Shown: positions 37,701 to 51,300 of the stretch, in pieces
Layout of the letters: each line of letters begins with the position of its first letter
Numbering within the stretch: position 1 is the first letter of the stretch
Source of the DNA: Patiria pectinifera
Lineage: Eukaryota > Echinodermata > Asteroidea > Valvatida > Asterinidae
Length of the DNA stretch: 64,000 nucleotides
Direction of reading: 5' to 3'
NCBI GenBank assembly: GCA_029964075.1
Contig: CM057129.1
Coordinates: 16,483,430 to 16,547,429 of the forward strand
Notes under the pieces: generated by a model
What the model was told of the DNA's origin: nothing
The model's input: only the letters and a program-made list of their open reading frames with translations
The model's database searches: none
Made by a program: the position numbers and the translations under genes

Positions 37701-40700
37701 GTTCTGTAGTGTTAACCTGGGGACCGAGAGTGATATCCCCAATGACTATGGTCTGAGCAGAGTCCGGACCTCGACCAAGGCAAGTGTAGACACCAGCATC
37801 GGTGGAATCCTTGAAATCTCTAATGACCAGCGCTGTTACACCGTCAGAAGTGTTCCCAGCAAAGTGGCGACCAAATGGATTTGCTGAAACGTCTGAAAGA
37901 TAACAACATTAAAAGTCTTTGTAAAAAAGGGGATTGAAAGTGTACAATGCCATGCCAAAGCAATGCCTCTATTATTCCACACATTTTCACATACCATTTT
38001 TATGAAAATAAAACAGGGGTTGTGCGTTGTTTGGACATTGCATTTCACTGATCAAAATCAGCCCAACTTGGAGAAGAGATTGTTTTGAACTACGCACTGA
38101 TTACAAATCAATGTTGTACGACTGTTGGGATGCTAGCAATAAGGTTTCAATGGAAAACCGATAATTCATCCTTTGAGATAAAACCCCATTGGACAGTTCA
38201 AGTCCACAATTTTGAAGTACTGACCCATATATGAGCTCCGTGCATGAAGGAAAGAGGGTGCCCTTTTACCTAGCAACGACGTCCCATGGGCGGGACATTT
38301 AGCTGGTTGACGCACACCGTTCCTTGTACTTGTGTGTGACCATTGATCTCCATTAGCTAATCTTACTAATGGAGTTCAATATGTGTGTCGCATGTACACA
38401 GGGGATTTATACTATGTACAACCAGTCGTACGGCCGCGCGTCGCGGCAAAATTGCAGTCAGGCAAGATGGCGTCGTTTGGTCACCCCCAACTGTACTCTG
38501 TTTGCCGGTGAGAGGGGTGCTTGTGAACGGAGCGGATAGGGGGATTGTTTTGCTAGGATTCACCCTGAAGAATAACTATTATTTCTGAGGCCTACCGCTT
38601 GACACCACTGCGCCATAGATGTCCAGCCAGATGGGTTGAAATGGCGGGGTGGATGTGGAAGTACACCCAACTGATGCATAAACTGAACCCCCGATATCCA
38701 AAGTGGTCAGGTCACCAATCACAATCTCACCTTCTGGCAGGGAGAAAAGAGAATGAGGAATCAAAATGAAAATGTAGAAACGAATTAACTGCAAATCAAA
38801 ATAGTTGAAATCCAAATGGTTAATATTACAAAAGAGACGATGCTGAGTAACAATGGCAATAATCAGAATGTGAACTGGAAAAAGTAAACAAAGTGGCATT
38901 AAACTGTCTTTTTCACGGAACGTCTGCGCAATGTCCAGCTAAAGCAACCTTGCCTGGCTGTCTCAAATTGCCCCAATTCTCCTGCACACTCTACTGATGA
39001 TAAATTGGGTGTTTTGGCAATGGTTAGTTCCAATACGAAATCCAAGATGATAGAAAAATAAGTTCAGTTTTTTTTATCAGAGCACATGCTGGCTTCATTG
39101 CATGAAACTAGGAATTTACTGCCTTCCAGTCATTACAGCTCTACAGGTTTTTACTAGCATTAAAAGGACACTGCGTCCTGAACGAAATGCTGTAAATTGG
39201 AAAGAACATTAGTAAGATATAAAACATCGGCACAACTATCCTTTAAAAACTGGGCGTTTTTGTTATATTCTTGTGTTGTGCGTGCAATAATGACTTTCGG
39301 GGTCCACTCTTGGTGACCCCAATAAGTTGGGCTGTTCATGCTAGTTGTGATTCCAGCCATAAACTGTTTGCCTTTTGCAGACGTGTAAGAAACCAAATAT
39401 GTGCAATGGTGCTGTGTGCAATTGATGTGACATTCCCAATGTGTATTGTACATTGACAGAAAAAACGTATGCGTACTCCGTCGTGTTTGATGTAAACAAC
39501 CAGGGTTTTTCTTCTTTTCTCGAGAACGGTAAGGTTGGTTTTTTTTCAACCAGATGTTTGAAATAGGATTTAAGTAAACAATCGAAAACATGAAAATTTG
39601 TTGATTTCAGGATGCATGTGCCCCTTTCAAAAAGCAACAAAATTATTTGCAATGTCCAGCAAAAGTAACCTTGCCTGGCTGTCTCCCATATTGCCATAAT
39701 TCTCCCGCACGTTCTACTGATGATATAAATGTGTGTGTCTTGGCAATGGTTGCCACAATGTGAAATGCATGATGATAGAACAGTGCGTTATTTTCTATCT
39801 GAGCACACGCTTGCTTCATTGGATGAACCTGGGAATTTTCTGCCTTCCAGTCATAGCAGCTCTGCAATTTTTTTACTAGCGTTAAAAGGCAACAAAATTG
39901 TGCCAATTTGATGCTTTTTTCAAAATTTTTGCTTAACTTACGAGGTTGCTTTGACGGATCTGAAAGATTAACCTGGGGACCGAGAGTGATGTCCCCAATG
40001 ACTATGGTCTGGGCAGAGTCTGGGCCTTGACCAAGGCAAGTGTAGACACCAGCATCGGCGGAATCCTTGAAATCTCTAATGATCAGCCCTGTTACACTGT
40101 CTGAAGTGTTCACAGCAAAGTGGCGACTAAATCGATTCGCTGAAATGTCTGGAAGATAAAAACATTAAAAGTCTTTGTGAAAAAGTGAATGAAAGGATAC
40201 CATGCCAATGCAATGCCTCTATTATTCCACATGTTTTCAACTTTGATGAAAAAAATGAAACTAGTGCTTGTGCATTGTTTGGACATCACAGTTCACTGAT
40301 CAGAATCAGCCCAACTTGTTGGTCAGTCCTCCATGACTTCTGGGTTGCTATTAATGGAAAGCTGATACACCACCCTTTAAGATAAAACCCCATTGGACAG
40401 TTAAGGCCATTACTTTGAAGTACTGACCCATATAGGGGCATTTTTCTGTTTGGATTCACCCTGAAGAATCACTGCTAATTCTGAGGCCTACCTCTGGGCA
40501 CCACTGCGCCATAGATGTCCAGCCAGATGGGTTGAAATGGCGGGGTGGATGTGGAAGTACACGCAACTGATGCATAAACTGAACCCCCGATATCCAAAGT
40601 GGTCAGGTCACCAATCACTATCTCACCTTCTGGGAGGGAGAAAAGAGAATGAGGAATTAAAATGAAAATGTACTAACAGAATTAACTGCAAATCAAAAAT

Positions 40701-42324
40701 TTGAAATCCAAATGGTTAATATATTGGAAAAGAAAGGATACAGAGTAACAATGGAAATATAAGAACGTGAACTGGAAAAAGTAAACAAAGTGCCATTTAA
40801 CTGTCTTTTTCAAGGAACATCTGTGCAATGTCCAGCTAAAGCAACCTTGCCTGGCTGTCTCAAATTGCACCAGTTCTCCTGCACACTCTACTGATGATAT
40901 AACTGTATGGTCTTTGCAATGGCTACATGTAGCTTAAATATGAAATCCAAGATGACAGGAAAATAAGTTAACTTACAGCTCTACAGTTTATTTACTAGCA
41001 TTAAAAGGCAACAAAATTGTGTCAACTTGATGCGTTTTTATTTTTCTTAACTTACGAGGTTGCTTTGAGGGTTCTGTAAGATTAACCTGGGGACCGAGAG
41101 TGATGTCCCCAATGACTATGGTCTGGGCAGAGTCCGGGCCTTGACCAAGGCAAGTGTAGACACCAGCATCGGTGGAATCCTTGAAATCTCTAATGACCAG
41201 CCCTGTTACACCGTCAGAAGTGTTCACAGCAAAGTTGCGACGAAATGGATTCGCTGAAATGTCTGAAAGATAACAACATTAAAAGGGTACAATACCATGC
41301 CAAAGCAACGCCTCCATTGGGCCACACATTTTCACACACAACTTTTATGAAAAAACAACCTAGTGGTTGTGCATTGTTTGGACATTGCCGTTCACTGATA
41401 AGAATCAGCCCAACTTGGAGAAAAGATGGTTTCAACAACGTATTCAGTACAAATCAATGGTGTTCAGTCCTCCATGACTTCTGGGTTGCTATTAATGGAA
41501 AGCCGGAAAAAAAAACCTTGAAGATAAGTTCCTTTATTTGCCAAAGCTTGTTCGGAGTTCAGCATGAAGATCAGCCTGGGTAAGACAGTTGCTCTCTCAC
41601 ACGGTTCTCTAGTTCCTCCCAACATCTCCTTCAATGGGACAACTCTAGAGCCTAGTTGATGACTTTAAGTACCTAATTGGTTCTACCATCACCAAAACCA
41701 ACTCCCTCGATGCTGAACTCGACTCCCGCATTGGCAAGGCCGCAACCACATTCTGCCGACTTCGCCACCGTGTTTGGAGCAACAGAGACCTCTCCATCAA
41801 GTTGATGATCCGCATTTACATGGCTTGTGTACTAAGCATCCTGCTGTACTGTAGTGAGTCATGGACCACGCACCGCCGCCAAAAGCGTCACCTCAACTCC
41901 TTCCACTTCCGATGCCTGCGCTCCATCCTGGGTGTCTCCTAGCGTGACCACATCCCAAATGCTTCCATCCTGCGGCTCACCGGAGCTACAGACATGTTCC
42001 CTCTGCTGAGTCAGCGCCGCCTTCGGTAGGCCGGTCGCGTGCACAGGCAGGTCAATGACAGTATCCCTAAGGATATCCTCCATGGGGAACTTGCCAGTGC
42101 TCCTCGCCCTCGCGGCCAACCAAGACTGCGATACAAAGATGTCCTGAAATGTGATCTCGCTGCTTTTAGAATACCGGGATACCAAACACTACTTGGGAGT
42201 CAACTGCTACCAACCGTTCCCATTGGCGCTCTGCTGTCTACAAAACTTGCTCTACCTCGACACAGCTGTACATTGATGACTGTGAGAGTCGCCGTCTCCA
42301 TCGTTGTTTACGACGAGATGGGCC

Positions 42325-42356
<32 letters not shown>

Positions 42357-45300
42357 AAACCACCCTTTAAGATAAAACCCCATTGGACAGTTTTCAACTG
42401 AAAGTTCACAATTTTGAGGTACTGACCCATATAGGGGATTTCTTGTTTGGAAATACCCTGAAGAATAACTGTTAATTCTGAGGCCTACCTCTGGGCACCA
42501 CTGCGCCATAGATGTCCAGCCAGATGGGTTGAAATGGCGGGGTGGATGTGGAAGTACATGAAACTGTTACAAACACTGAACCGATATCCAAAGTGGTCAC
42601 TTCACCAATCACTATCTCATCTTCTGGGAGGGAGAAAAGAGAATGAGGAATCAAAATGAAAACGTAGTAATGGAAATAACTGCAAATCAAAAAAGTTGAA
42701 ATCCAAATGGTTAATATTGGAAAAGAAAGGATGCCGAGTAACAACGGAAATATAAGAATGTGAACTGGAAAAAGTAAACAAAGTGGCATTAAACTGTCTT
42801 TTTCACGGAACATCTGCGCAATGTCCAGCTAAAGCAACCTTGCCTGGCTGTCTCTAATTACCCTAATTCTCCTGCACACTTTACTGATGATATAACTGTA
42901 TGTGTCTTTGCAATGGCTACATGTAGCTCAAATATGAAATCTAAGATGACAGGAAAATAAGTTATAAATTTTTGATCAGAGCTCACGCTTTCTTCATTGC
43001 ATGAACCTAGGAATTAAGTTACTGCCTTCCAGTCACTACAGCCCTACCGTTTTTGACTAGCATTAAAAGGCAACAAAATTGTATGAATAATGTCCAGGTA
43101 AAGCAACCTAGCCTGGCTGTCTCCCATCGCCCCAATTCTGCTGCACATTCCACTGATGATATAAATGTGTGTGCCTTGGCAATGGCTAGCTCCAATGTGA
43201 AATGCACGATGAGAACAGTGTGTTATTTTCTATCCGAGCTCAGGCTTGCCTCATTGGATGAAGCTAGGGAATGTTCTGACTTCAGTCATACAGTTGTTAA
43301 CTAGCATTAATAAAAGGCAACAAAATTGTGCCAATTTGATGCATTTTTATTTTTGCTTAACTTACGAGGTACTGTAAGATTAATCTGGGGACCAAGAGTG
43401 ATGTCCCCAATGACTATGGTCTGGGCAGAGTCCGGGCCTTGACCAAGGCAAGTGTAGACACCAGCATCGGTGGAATCGTCGAAGTCTCGAATGAAAAGCA
43501 TTGCTTCACTTTCGGATACTTTTGATGCTATTAAGCGACTCAACGGATTTCCTTCAGAATCTAAAAGATAATATGAAAAGTTGGGGTTGGAAGAGAAAAA
43601 AAACCAGTAGACTGTACTGACTGTGTTGTTATTAAGACCTCAATAGTGCATCACAAGTCCAGCACAAGCCATTCAGTCTCATGTTAAGTCATAGGCTTCT
43701 TAAATGAACTGTTCATAATGAATTGTTCACAATATCGTGTTCCTTGTGACCAGAATCAGGACCTACAGTAGAGTTGTGATGGACTTGTGATGGACATGTG
43801 ATGGACTTGTGGTGGACATGTGATGAACTTGTGATGGACTTGTGAGAAACATGTGATGGACTTGTGATGAGCATGTGATGGACTTGAATGTGATGGACAT
43901 GTGATGGACATGTGATGTCCTTGGATTGGACTAGTAATGGACATGTGTTGGACGTGAGATGAGCATGTGATGGACTTGTGATGAGCATGTGATGGGTTTG
44001 CATCACATGATGGCCATGTGGTGGACTTGTGATGGACAAGTGGACTTGTGATTGACATCTGATTGACTTTTGATAGACTCAACTACAACACCAGATACCA
44101 ACATCTATATAGGCGTGCAAACGGCAATGACCTCCAATGCTACTCAAATTTTCACAGCGCAGTTTGAAGAGAAATAAGGTTAAAGATTTCAGTCAAAAGT
44201 CATTCTTTGAAGCAGACCCATGCTATGTGCCACCAGCAAGGACAGCTACCGAATCAGTACCCTTAAACAGCCTAGGGAAAGGGGAAACACCAAATTGCAC
44301 CCACAGATTGGTTCTTATTACACAAGTACCTGTGTACTAGTTCCCTTCTTATTTTTCTCTTGTTTGGACTTTAACCTCTTCTTCACATGTCCCATATGGT
44401 TTGCACACATATGCTACTGAGAACTTGGGCTCTAGTCCTGACAGTAATTCTTACAGGGGTGTAGCACGGTCATTTTTATTGGGGGGGGGGGTAAATTTTT
44501 TAGAAAAGGGCCCTTGCACATCCGTTGTGAAATGAAGACAGGTTTCTTTCTCCGCACGCTTGGCCTCCGACTACAATAAAAAAGCAGGGGCGGGGAGCTG
44601 TTATGATCTGTCGATGGGGGTGCTGTTCAACACTGACAATTATGCACACAAAGGAATATGTGGTGCTTTTCAGGGCGATACAGGTGCGAAATTCAGAAAA
44701 AGGCACCCAAAACGGCATATGCCACAAAAAAAAGGGCATTTGAATGGAAAAAGGCAGTCTTTACAAAATATTTGGGGGGTAAATACCCCCCCCCCCCCCG
44801 GTGGCTACGCCTATTTCTTATCTCACGTATGTCAACCTTTGTTTCAAGTCCTCAATTGTAGAGAATAACATGTCACTTTGGTTTGCATACTTATGTGAAA
44901 CAGTCATTACTACCTTTTCATTGATGAATGTTGATACATAGACTGAAATATAAAGAGTCAGTACTGGTTTCTGAGGCCTACCTAGGGGTACCACTGCGCC
45001 GTACAGATCTAACCAGATGGGCAGGAATGGGGGCTGAGATGTGGAAACGCACGCAACAGATGTATATCTTAGGCCAAGAACATCGACCTGGTTCACTTCA
45101 CCAATCTCAATCTCAGGACGGGAGGGAGCTGGAACAAATAAAGGTACGGATCAACACACCGCAGAATGTAGACGCACTTTCCATGCATTTCGACAAATTC
45201 AATTGTTTTTTTCTTCAAAAAGTTTTTCAACCTGTACGATATTATTTAATTGTATTATTTTTTTTTTTTATTTTTTTTTTTTTCAATTTGAGATGTTCAA

Positions 45301-48300
45301 CAACTCTCTCTCAATTTCACGGCTCTGCTTACAGTTAGCGAAAAAGCCCCACTTTGCAGCAGTAAATTCCGTGCTTATGGTAAGTGTATCTCACGGGTTA
45401 GCGAGGAATTTCAGCTTCTACGCCTGCGTACATCCCGTAACTAATGTTCTGCTCGCATCGTTAGCGCAAAATGGTTATCATAAGCGCGGAATTCTGTAGT
45501 TGGCAGAGCCATGAAATTGGGCCCAATCTGTCTTGTGAGTATTCCGGTTCCGAGTCCCTACATTATTCATTTCGACATGCTAAGGAACCAGTTTACTCTG
45601 TGAGAACTGGATTATTGTCAACCTGTTGTCTGTCAACTGTTTACAGATTGTGATTTAAAGCGGTCGATAGTTATTTCAGATTGGGCAGATATAAATATCA
45701 AGAAAATAGGAAGAGTTCATAAAAGCACCCATTCTTTTAAAGTAAGTCAATACAAAAAAATGACAGCACATAGACCGTAACACAAGTCGCATCTCTGAAT
45801 CCTCTATAATCCACCACTGCAAGCACGTTCTCTGTCCTAAAACTTTCAAGACAAGTCCCATGAAAAGCTCTACCTCCATCAATCCTGCCAAAAAGGCTAA
45901 CAAGCCATTAAGTTCAGTTGATTTTGGAGGATCTGTCATATTTGGTAATAACCAAAACTCTGTAACAATAACTTAGTTATTTCCAGGATGTAAATTCAAT
46001 TTTGGGTTTGTTTGTGGAACCCACTACTACATCAGATTCGAACCAGTCAGCCTACACCGTGGCAAGCTCGGTGATTGAATGGTAAGACGCCTCCACTAGT
46101 AAAGCAGGAGGTCGTGGGTTCTAATTTCTTCCAAATAAGCTTGTAAAAAAATTTTTCGCAGTACCTCGGAGAATACTGAGTAAAGAGTGTTTATAAAGTA
46201 TGTTGATGAAAGGGAACCAATGCCATTATATTAACTTACTTGTCACATTAGGTTGGTAGATGTTGTCAATGGTGATGGTTCGGTTGAATGTGTCCCAATC
46301 GCTACAGGTGTAGCGGCCGGCATCCTTGAAATCCACAAAGTCGTTGATGACCAGACGGAGAATATTTCTGCCTTCCACTTCCACCGTGATGCGGGATTCT
46401 GGGTCTGTCACCACCACAGCAAGTAATAAATTAGGCAAATTCATGGTGAATTTGTAAAATTATAGTCAACCTGTGGTTAATAATGCGTGGTACCATGCAT
46501 CAAAGCCCTTCCACTTCATACTATCAAAACATCTCTGCAATTGGACCCAGTTTGAATGGAAACCCTGTCAACACTAGCGAGAATACAACACGGCTTTCAA
46601 ACAGGCTCGGTGCTCAACATGGGTAAAATTCATCCCTTGTCGGGACTAGGGTTGAGAGATTGTACTCGGGTACAATATCCAAAATCGACTTGACTAGTTT
46701 TCAATGGGGCCATGGTTCCACTCACAGTCAGTGTGCCAGTGTTGTGGACAAGAAAATCCCCAGAAGGCTTTATTTGAAAGCCTTGTGAATATATCCAGAG
46801 ACCAAATGTCCAATTATGACAGGGATAATGATATTCCACTTACCACCAGGGATACGCAATGAGGTTCCATCTGGGGTGACCCAGACAGCCCTGACTATGG
46901 GCGCATGGTAACACTCCACCTCTACTCGTTTTCCTGTGGCCGTGTCGAAACTCTCTGCAGGACTAATCTCGATTCCTGACCAGAAATAGCAAAGAGATTA
47001 GGTAAGGAAATAAGATTTAAACGTTAGACAAGAATCTTTGGTACAAGATTGTGCTAAATTTTTAAGGTTTATCTTTGATTCAAGTGTTGTGAAGGAGCCA
47101 TCTTCTCAAGTGAAATGTGAACATTGATGCAAACCACTCTGTTCTTACTTTTTATTACCATCAAATGTCATATTTCTTGTTTCAAGAATATAAACAGGCT
47201 TCCGACATTATGTAAATGAGTCTATTTTCTTCACACCGAGAATATTAATGGGAATGAAGAGTACTGTTTGCAATGCATAACAATGAAAATGCTAATTTAA
47301 ATCAGTGATATACTACAATAAATGTATAAGAAGTTGCCAGTTTTGAGGTACGAATCGAACGAACATGCATAAAATATGTGAAAGGTGAAACTGAATTGTC
47401 TCCTCTTGTAAGATGGGCTGATCAAAATAAGCATGACAAGGAACAGTTCTGTAGACCTATTAATTTCAAAGGTCCGTTCACAAAATGTTCTGAATTGCGA
47501 GCATACCATTGTAGCAGTCGCCGTCTGTGTGCCACACCGCTCCGTCGCAGGACAGGGGTTCAACGCCACCCTCTCGGAACGCCTCCGCGCACTCCCGATC
47601 CACCTTCTCGCACAGGTCACGGCAGAGCACGGGTCGATGGGCATCCCTGCTGGAGTCACACTCCGTCAGGTACGTTGCGCAGAGCGCCGCGCCTATGTAT
47701 TGAGAGCAGCCCGAGCGGGCCACCTCGCTGTAACGCTCCAGCTTGTGGCGGATCTCGTCTTTCGTTCTCATCCCGTAGGTGTTTGGCAGCTGGATCTCGG
47801 CATAGTTGACGTTGCTCCGGCACCACCAAAAATCAGGGATGGGCTCACAGGTGGTTTGTTCTAAATGTAATAAGGCAGTAATAAAAAAGCTCAGTCATCA
47901 CAATTCATCACAGGTCAATCACAAGTCATCACAGGTCAATCACAAGTCATCACAGGTCAATCACAAGTCATCACAGGTCAATCACAAGTCATCACAGGTC
48001 CATCACAAGTCATCACAAGTCATCACAGATACAGAATCTGCAACAGATGTGTTTTGGAGTCCGTACACTCCCTCTGGTACGCAAAGGTGTATATGCCTCA
48101 GTATGTTGGCTCGAAAATCACAGTACATTTTTTTATAATGCTGTCTGATTACAGCAATTAATTCCGTTCTCAAAGAGTTAATACGCAATAAGTCATTTAA
48201 GCAAACCTTCTTCGGGTTCATAGATGTTGGCGAGCGTCACAGAGCGGGTGAACTCGCTGTCCCCCACAATGCAAGTGTAATTGCCGCTATCGAAGGAATC

Positions 48301-51300
48301 TGTGTATCGGAGTATCACGAGGTTTGTAGTGTGCTTGTTTACTCTCTGTGCAAAGATGCGTTCCATCTCGTCATCTGAGCATAACAAAACAACAGGATGC
48401 AAAAAATGATGACACTAAGAGAATCACAGTTGAGTCCTCATCTGAGTCTGACAAGTATAATGAAATATCAGTTATAGTAGAAAATTTACCACAATAAACG
48501 AGACAAGTTTCATGTGAGTACATAGAAATTTGGATACAAATTCAAGTGGGTATGAACAAAAAGTATATGAGTGTTGAAAACATGGAATACTTGTAAAAAG
48601 TACCCAGACCCAAGTTAAAAGTCCTTTTGACATTTTTTTTTTACATTTCTAGCACACCCATGTCAAGTCGTTTGCCCCAAAACTCATATTTGTACTTATT
48701 CAGTGTACAAACTAATTCATTTAATTTATTCCAATAATGAACACTATAACCGTGTATTTCAGAATATTTAGGGACTCATATAAGGACACAAATAAAACAC
48801 AGCAGCAAAACTTTTGACATCCAATAAATCTCATACACAATGGATCGCACACCTAGACTGGTGGTCATCACAAGGTTGTTTCTGTAGAAGGCTGAGGTGG
48901 TGACAGAGAGGATATAAATGCTGGATCTGCTAGGGTTGCAATTTGTTTTCAAAATCAACATCCCCAAGCATCTTAATTAGATGCAGAAGAAGGCCAGGGC
49001 CTGGGGGAAGGGACCTATACTGCCATCCCAAACAGCAAACAATTTATTTATGTTGATGGTTCATTCTGTGGTTAAAAATATCTCATCCTGTAAGCACAGA
49101 ATACCTGTGCTAGTGCAGTAAGAATGGAATGATCAGATGGTGATCAAACATGAAGGATTCTGCCATGTAGTATAGAGGCATGAAATTGGGCCTTGGTTTT
49201 GCCACCCATTGGAGATATACTTGCTGAGCAGAATTCTGTAGAGCATCATCTTCAATCCAAGTTGCCTTAAACTTTTTGACTAAGCACTTTATGTTGATGT
49301 TCTAAGTAGGTCCGTCGCCAGCCCTGAGCGTCAGGGGGGCCACAGTACCAACTAAAGGGGCCCGCTATCATAAAAATACAAAAATACACATGCATTGCTT
49401 TTGCTGTTGGGGGGGGGGGTATTGGTCGCCATGGGGGCCCAGCCCCCCCAGGGCCCCCCCCCCCCCCCTTGGCGACGGGCCTGGTTCTAAGCCTTTTATG
49501 TGTTATACCAGTTATCAGGTTGCCATCCGGAGTGAACCACTGCGGCTGAATCTTAGGCGAAAGGTCATAGCTACAGGTCACTCGCACCTCAACCATCGGC
49601 ACGTTGTCAGCGCTGTCTCTTACTTCTTCAACTGCGCCAACGTTTAATGCTGTTAGAAGAAACAAAGAACACTTAGAATATTCTACAGCATATCGTTACT
49701 TAACCCCAACCCTCCTATATGTCCTTAAAATTCACCAGATGATTTGAGTAGATTTTCAAATCACAAGTCTATCTATTTATTATTCATTAATTGAAATGTT
49801 GAACGAAGAAATAGACTGGAGCGGGGTTTGAACCTGCAACCTCCGGATTACTGTTCCAGTCCTCTACCAACTGAGCTGTCCTTGTTGGCGGTGTACCAAT
49901 ACGTCAATATCTTTATCTTGAACAAAGACATTGACGTATCGGGGAACTTCGGTCTGGATAACTCCGTTGGAAGAGCACCGGAACGGTTTATCTGGAGGTC
50001 GCAGGTGCAAACCCCGCTCCAGTCAATTTCTTTGTTCAACTTTTCAAAAAATTGTTATAATTCACCGAGTCAGTTTCCCTTTGTAGTTCATTTGCGAAAT
50101 ATTTATTTATTTATTTATGATTAAGCTTTATGCAGGGACGGCAAACCTAATCCACACTTTGGCCAAGGTAGAATTTGAACCTTGGTGACAGCAGCGGAAG
50201 GCGAGGAAAAACTTGTGACTTAACATGTGATTAAACTTGATTAGAACTTTGCTTGACAGATCAGATTCGAACCAGCCAACTGATCATGCAAGCTCGGTGG
50301 CCGAGTGGCAAGATGTCTGCACTAGAAAGCAGGAGGTCATGGATTTGAGTCCCAACCGAGTGATTTTTTTCTCAACTTTTACTCGGGAGGTAACACACTG
50401 AGCATACAGTGTTTATACATCGGCGAAGGGCAAAACGTAATGTTGTTGGACAGAGTAAGTATAAAAAATATAAATTGAAAATCGTACCTGACATACAGGT
50501 GCTGTACTGTGTTGCGCTGGGGAACCTAGTACAGTCCAGCTGCGGCGGCCAGTCCAATCCTACGTGACGCATGGTGCGTTTACAGCTGGCCTGCGCTTTC
50601 TCACACAGGTCACGGCACGGCAGCGACGCACCATTGGACTCGTGGTCACAAGGCGGCAGGTAGACGGCACAAAGCAAGGGCTTGAGGTACTCCCGACATC
50701 CCCTAGCCTTGCTCATGATGGGTAGATAGGGTTGGAGCTGACCAACAGCTTCATGTTGGGTCATGAAATGCTGATGGTCCATCGGTCCGGGACCAGGTAC
50801 CTCAACCGGCATCCTTGTATACCGGTGGAGGACCCCTGACCCACGGCACGTGCTGACTGTGATTGGTTCGCATTTTCCTATTAAATCAAAACAGGAGATA
50901 CAATGATGTGTTTATTGTGTAAATGTTGTAGCACTTGACATTATTATTATTCATGAAAACTGGGCCTTTACAATTCCTTATTTATACCATCCAATCTCCC
51001 TGGGGAATATATTCAGCTCGATGCAGCATTTTTTGAGGAACAAACAGCTACTCCAAGATCGATCTCTATCTCTGCCCTCACAGGTATCCATTTACTCCTG
51101 GGTGGAGAGAAGCAATGACCAAGTGTTTTGCCCAAAGGACACACGCACTGCAATCCGAAAGGGTGGACTCCAAACCACAACCTGCTGAGCTGATTCAATG
51201 CTCCAGGCAATTAAGAGGCACAATATGACTGGCATGATGATATGAATCCAATAACCACTACCTCACGACTCCTAAAAGAGCAATAAGTTTGTAAACAAAT

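Noticed and set aside
41640-42170. Live LINE
   Set aside because: Only the C-terminal RT part is present and it contains in-frame stops.
43713-44082. Histidine/serine-rich protein on the minus strand
   Set aside because: It is a translation of a simple minisatellite inside an intron.
24028-45128. ROR or MuSK receptor kinase
   Set aside because: Ig and Fz domains are shared, but there is no kinase, kringle or transmembrane exon, and the domain numbers and order differ.
49814-49900. Functional tRNA gene
   Set aside because: A and B boxes are present, but the arm is embedded in an inverted SINE-like element and the acceptor stem does not close properly.
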